Assembly: GCF_002224645.1 (NCBI RefSeq)
Contig: NZ_CP022121.1
Coordinates: forward strand, 1,990,501-2,054,500
Direction: 5' to 3'
Length of the DNA: 64,000 bases
Source: Dehalobacterium formicoaceticum
GTDB taxonomy: Bacteria > Bacillota > Dehalobacteriia > Dehalobacteriales > Dehalobacteriaceae
Shown: positions 62,253-64,000 of the stretch, one piece after another
How the letters are laid out: every line of letters starts with the position of its first letter
Position numbering within the stretch: position 1 is the stretch's first letter
The notes under the pieces: generated by a model
The model's database searches: none
Told to the model about the DNA's origin: nothing
Seen by the model: the letters and a program-made list of their open reading frames with translations, nothing else
Position numbers and translations under genes: made by a program

Positions 62253-63425
62253 ATGACATTACCTGAACGTTTTGATGAATTTGCGGAGGCACGGCGTAAC
62301 GGATTTTTAAAGGTCATGGAATTGAAGGAGAGCGGTGCCAATATCTGCGGCAGCTTTTGTCAGTATGCCCCAGCAGAGGTTATTTACGCTGCCGGACTTT
62401 ACAAAGTCAGTCTTTGTGGTAAGAGCAACGCCCCCATCGCAACAGCAGAGACCCATTTACCGGCAAATTTGTGTCCCCTGATCAAGGCAAGCTATGGTCA
62501 TGCCTTGGAAGATAGTTGTCCATATGCCTATTTTTCTGATGTTGTGGTTGGTGAAACCACCTGCGATGGGAAAAAGAAAATGTATGAATTGCTGGGAAAG
62601 CTCAAACCGATGCAAGTCATTCATTTACCCAACGTACCGGACAAAGAGCGCTCATTAGATGCTTGGGTAAAGGAAATCAAGCATTTTAAGGAAGCCTTGG
62701 AAGAACGATTTGATGTGGAAATCACAGATGAAAAACTTCATGAAGCAATAAAGTGGTGCAATAAGGAGCGCATTCAGGCGGCACGCATCTATGAGCTTGG
62801 CAGATATGACCCACCTGCCATTACCGGCTTGGATATGCGCAATGTGATGGATGGCGAACAGTATATGTTCAATAAATATGAAAAATATGAAAAGCTCAAA
62901 CAGATTTTAGATGAATGTGAAGAAAATTGGAAAAATGGCAATGGCCCTTACAAACCGAATGCAAAACCACCACGAATTTTGATATCAGGTGCCGGATTGG
63001 GGGGCGTTGTAGATAAGACTATTGCTGTTATTGAAGAACTGGGGGGAGCAATTGTTTGCTATGAGGGCTGCAGCGGTATCGTTTCACGCCGACGCCTCGT
63101 CGATGAATCTGACGAGAGAGACCCCATTACCTGCATTGCAGAAAAATACTTGGAGGTACCATGTGCGGTGATGTCTCCCAATCACAATCGCATGAGTCAG
63201 ATTGAGGCAACCATCGCAGAATGGCAGGTGGAAGGTCTGATTAATATTACACTGCACTCCTGCTTGCCCTTTGGTATTGAGTCGTGTAACATCGAAAAAG
63301 TCTGCAAGAAATGCCATACTCCTTATCTTCACATCGAAACGGATTTTTCTACCGGTGATGCGGGACAAATACGCACGCGTATTGAGGCATTTCTGGAAAT
63401 GGTCCTGGAAAGGAGACTAATGTAA
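62253..63425 (+). CDS. 2-hydroxyacyl-CoA dehydratase family protein (double-cubane-like), copy 2
   Basis: Paralogue of the minus-strand protein at 56757-57926, 390 residues. Cysteines lie in ANICGSFCQYAP, SLCGKSN, NLCPLIKASYG, SCPYAY, ETTCDGKKKMYELLG, VCYEGCSG, ITCIAEKY and LHSCLPFG, nearly the same pattern as copy 1. The segment ETTCDGKKKMYELLG is identical in both. ATG 62253 or TTG 62250 can be the start, both near AAGGGG. Placement between saoD and the ABC permease shows it belongs to the system. A low-potential electron source for cleaving or reducing the substrate is my inference. Confidence 0.85.
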   Translation: MTLPERFDEFAEARRNGFLKVMELKESGANICGSFCQYAPAEVIYAAGLYKVSLCGKSNAPIATAETHLPANLCPLIKASYGHALEDSCPYAYFSDVVVGETTCDGKKKMYELLGKLKPMQVIHLPNVPDKERSLDAWVKEIKHFKEALEERFDVEITDEKLHEAIKWCNKERIQAARIYELGRYDPPAITGLDMRNVMDGEQYMFNKYEKYEKLKQILDECEENWKNGNGPYKPNAKPPRILISGAGLGGVVDKTIAVIEELGGAIVCYEGCSGIVSRRRLVDESDERDPITCIAEKYLEVPCAVMSPNHNRMSQIEATIAEWQVEGLINITLHSCLPFGIESCNIEKVCKKCHTPYLHIETDFSTGDAGQIRTRIEAFLEMVLERRLM

Positions 63426-63430
63426 CATTA

Positions 63431-64000
63431 ATGGCTAATAAAGCAGACAGAGATATGGATCGGATGCTGCAATCGACCAAGATGACAGACAGACGTAATT
63501 TCCGAAATATGGTGGGGGAAAGCTACTATTTTTCCTTTGTGATAGCCTTACTGGTTCTGGCTGCCATGTGGTATTTTGCAGCTCATAGGGTCGACAAACC
63601 CTTTACCTTCCCATATCTGGAAAGTGTTATATATGAATTAGTTACGGCCCTGGCAGACCTGCATGTTATTAGGAGCTTCGGCATCACCATGCGTCGTGTC
63701 TTAATTGGGGTATGTTATGCAACACTCTTTGGATTCCCCTTAGGTATGCTGATGGGCTATTCGCGCCTGGTCATGCAAACCATCGCCCCCTTTATCAACT
63801 CACTACGTCAGATTCCCACCACTTCTTGGGTGCCCCTGGCGATCATATGGTTTGGATTAGGGGACGGCCCCACGATTTTTGTGATTACGTTTAATGCAAT
63901 TTTCACAATCATTCTTAATACGGTAGCAGGGGTGCAAAGTATCCAAAGTGATTTTTACAATGCAGCCCGCAGTATGGGCGCCAACACCTTGGATTTGGTA
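63431..64000 (+). CDS. saoP: ABC transporter permease, SsuC/TauC type (SaoP-like), cut at window end
   Basis: First 190 codons of a permease that continues past the window. Membrane segments start near residue 38 (FVIALLVLAAMWYFAAH). GVCYATLFGFPLGMLMGYS near 94, PTTSWVPLAIIWFGLGDGPT near 133 and the EAA-like loop NAARSMGANTLDLV at the end are typical of nitrate/sulfonate/taurine permeases. The ATG 63431 lacks a strong site at ideal distance. It should form the transporter with the ATPase (60920) and the Sec binding protein (60105). Genes beyond the end may include more of the cluster. Confidence 0.82.
   Translation, partial: MANKADRDMDRMLQSTKMTDRRNFRNMVGESYYFSFVIALLVLAAMWYFAAHRVDKPFTFPYLESVIYELVTALADLHVIRSFGITMRRVLIGVCYATLFGFPLGMLMGYSRLVMQTIAPFINSLRQIPTTSWVPLAIIWFGLGDGPTIFVITFNAIFTIILNTVAGVQSIQSDFYNAARSMGANTLDLV

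Overview
The window looks like a chromosomal segment of a strictly anaerobic, probably spore-forming member of the Firmicutes (Clostridia, Peptococcaceae-like). Pointers are a PolC-type replicative polymerase, the trmFO-xerC-hslVU and rpsB-tsf-pyrH-frr-uppS-cdsA-dxr-rseP-ispG-proS-polC gene orders, a LysM/GH18 spore-type hydrolase, a DUF3231 protein, ferredoxins, oxygen-sensitive dehydratase-like proteins, and at least three genes with in-frame UGA that read as selenocysteine. The species cannot be fixed from the sequence.

Layout. (1) 1-5,750: cut-off NhaD-like antiporter, LysM-GH18 hydrolase, DUF3231 protein, C_GCAxxG_C_C protein and a first selenoprotein (DUF6951-like). (2) 5,881-9,766: a compact six-gene redox operon of dihydrolipoyl dehydrogenase, HdrA-N-like protein, 2[4Fe-4S] ferredoxin and three DGC-domain proteins, one fused to a GcvH-like lipoyl domain; an ArsR repressor and a small Cys-rich protein follow. 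(3) 10,751-19,250: frameshifted sensor kinase, ComM, PAS/GGDEF/HD-GYP protein, ddl, murF, and a tiny membrane ORF too short for ordinary gene calling. (4) 19,497-27,609: dprA, topA, trmFO, xerC, hslV, hslU. (5) 27,610-30,570: REP-like repeats, a truncated RAYT transposase and ecsAB, where codY often sits in relatives. (6) 30,579-46,984: housekeeping block from rpsB to polC, with an inserted PASTA-ferredoxin pair and a PolC that lacks its exonuclease domain. (7) 47,157-54,437: kinase plus sigma-54 activator next to a molybdenum hydroxylase (xanthine dehydrogenase family) operon with a clear -24/-12 promoter; the 2Fe-2S subunit is split by a -1 frame change at a canonical slippery heptamer. (8) 54,551-56,750: citrate synthase and a DUF2975 remnant. 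(9) 56,757-64,000: the most striking region, a cluster of a Sec thioredoxin-like protein, ArsP-like permease, Cys-Cys-COOH membrane protein, Sec substrate-binding protein, ABC ATPase, DsrE-like protein and ABC permease (cut by the window end), bracketed by two 2-hydroxyacyl-CoA dehydratase-like proteins.

How it fits together. Region 9 matches what I remember, without being able to check, as the Sao set (selenocysteine-assisted organometal handling). Adjacent Cys/Sec residues occur in nearly every component, which suggests a soft-metal or organometal relay from capture through ABC and ArsP-type transport. Region 2 looks like a separate lipoyl/thiol electron-transfer module of unknown substrate. 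Conventional gene prediction would split or truncate all three selenoprotein genes. Several intergenic regions and even coding genes carry short tandem repeats, and REP-like repeats are scattered through the window.
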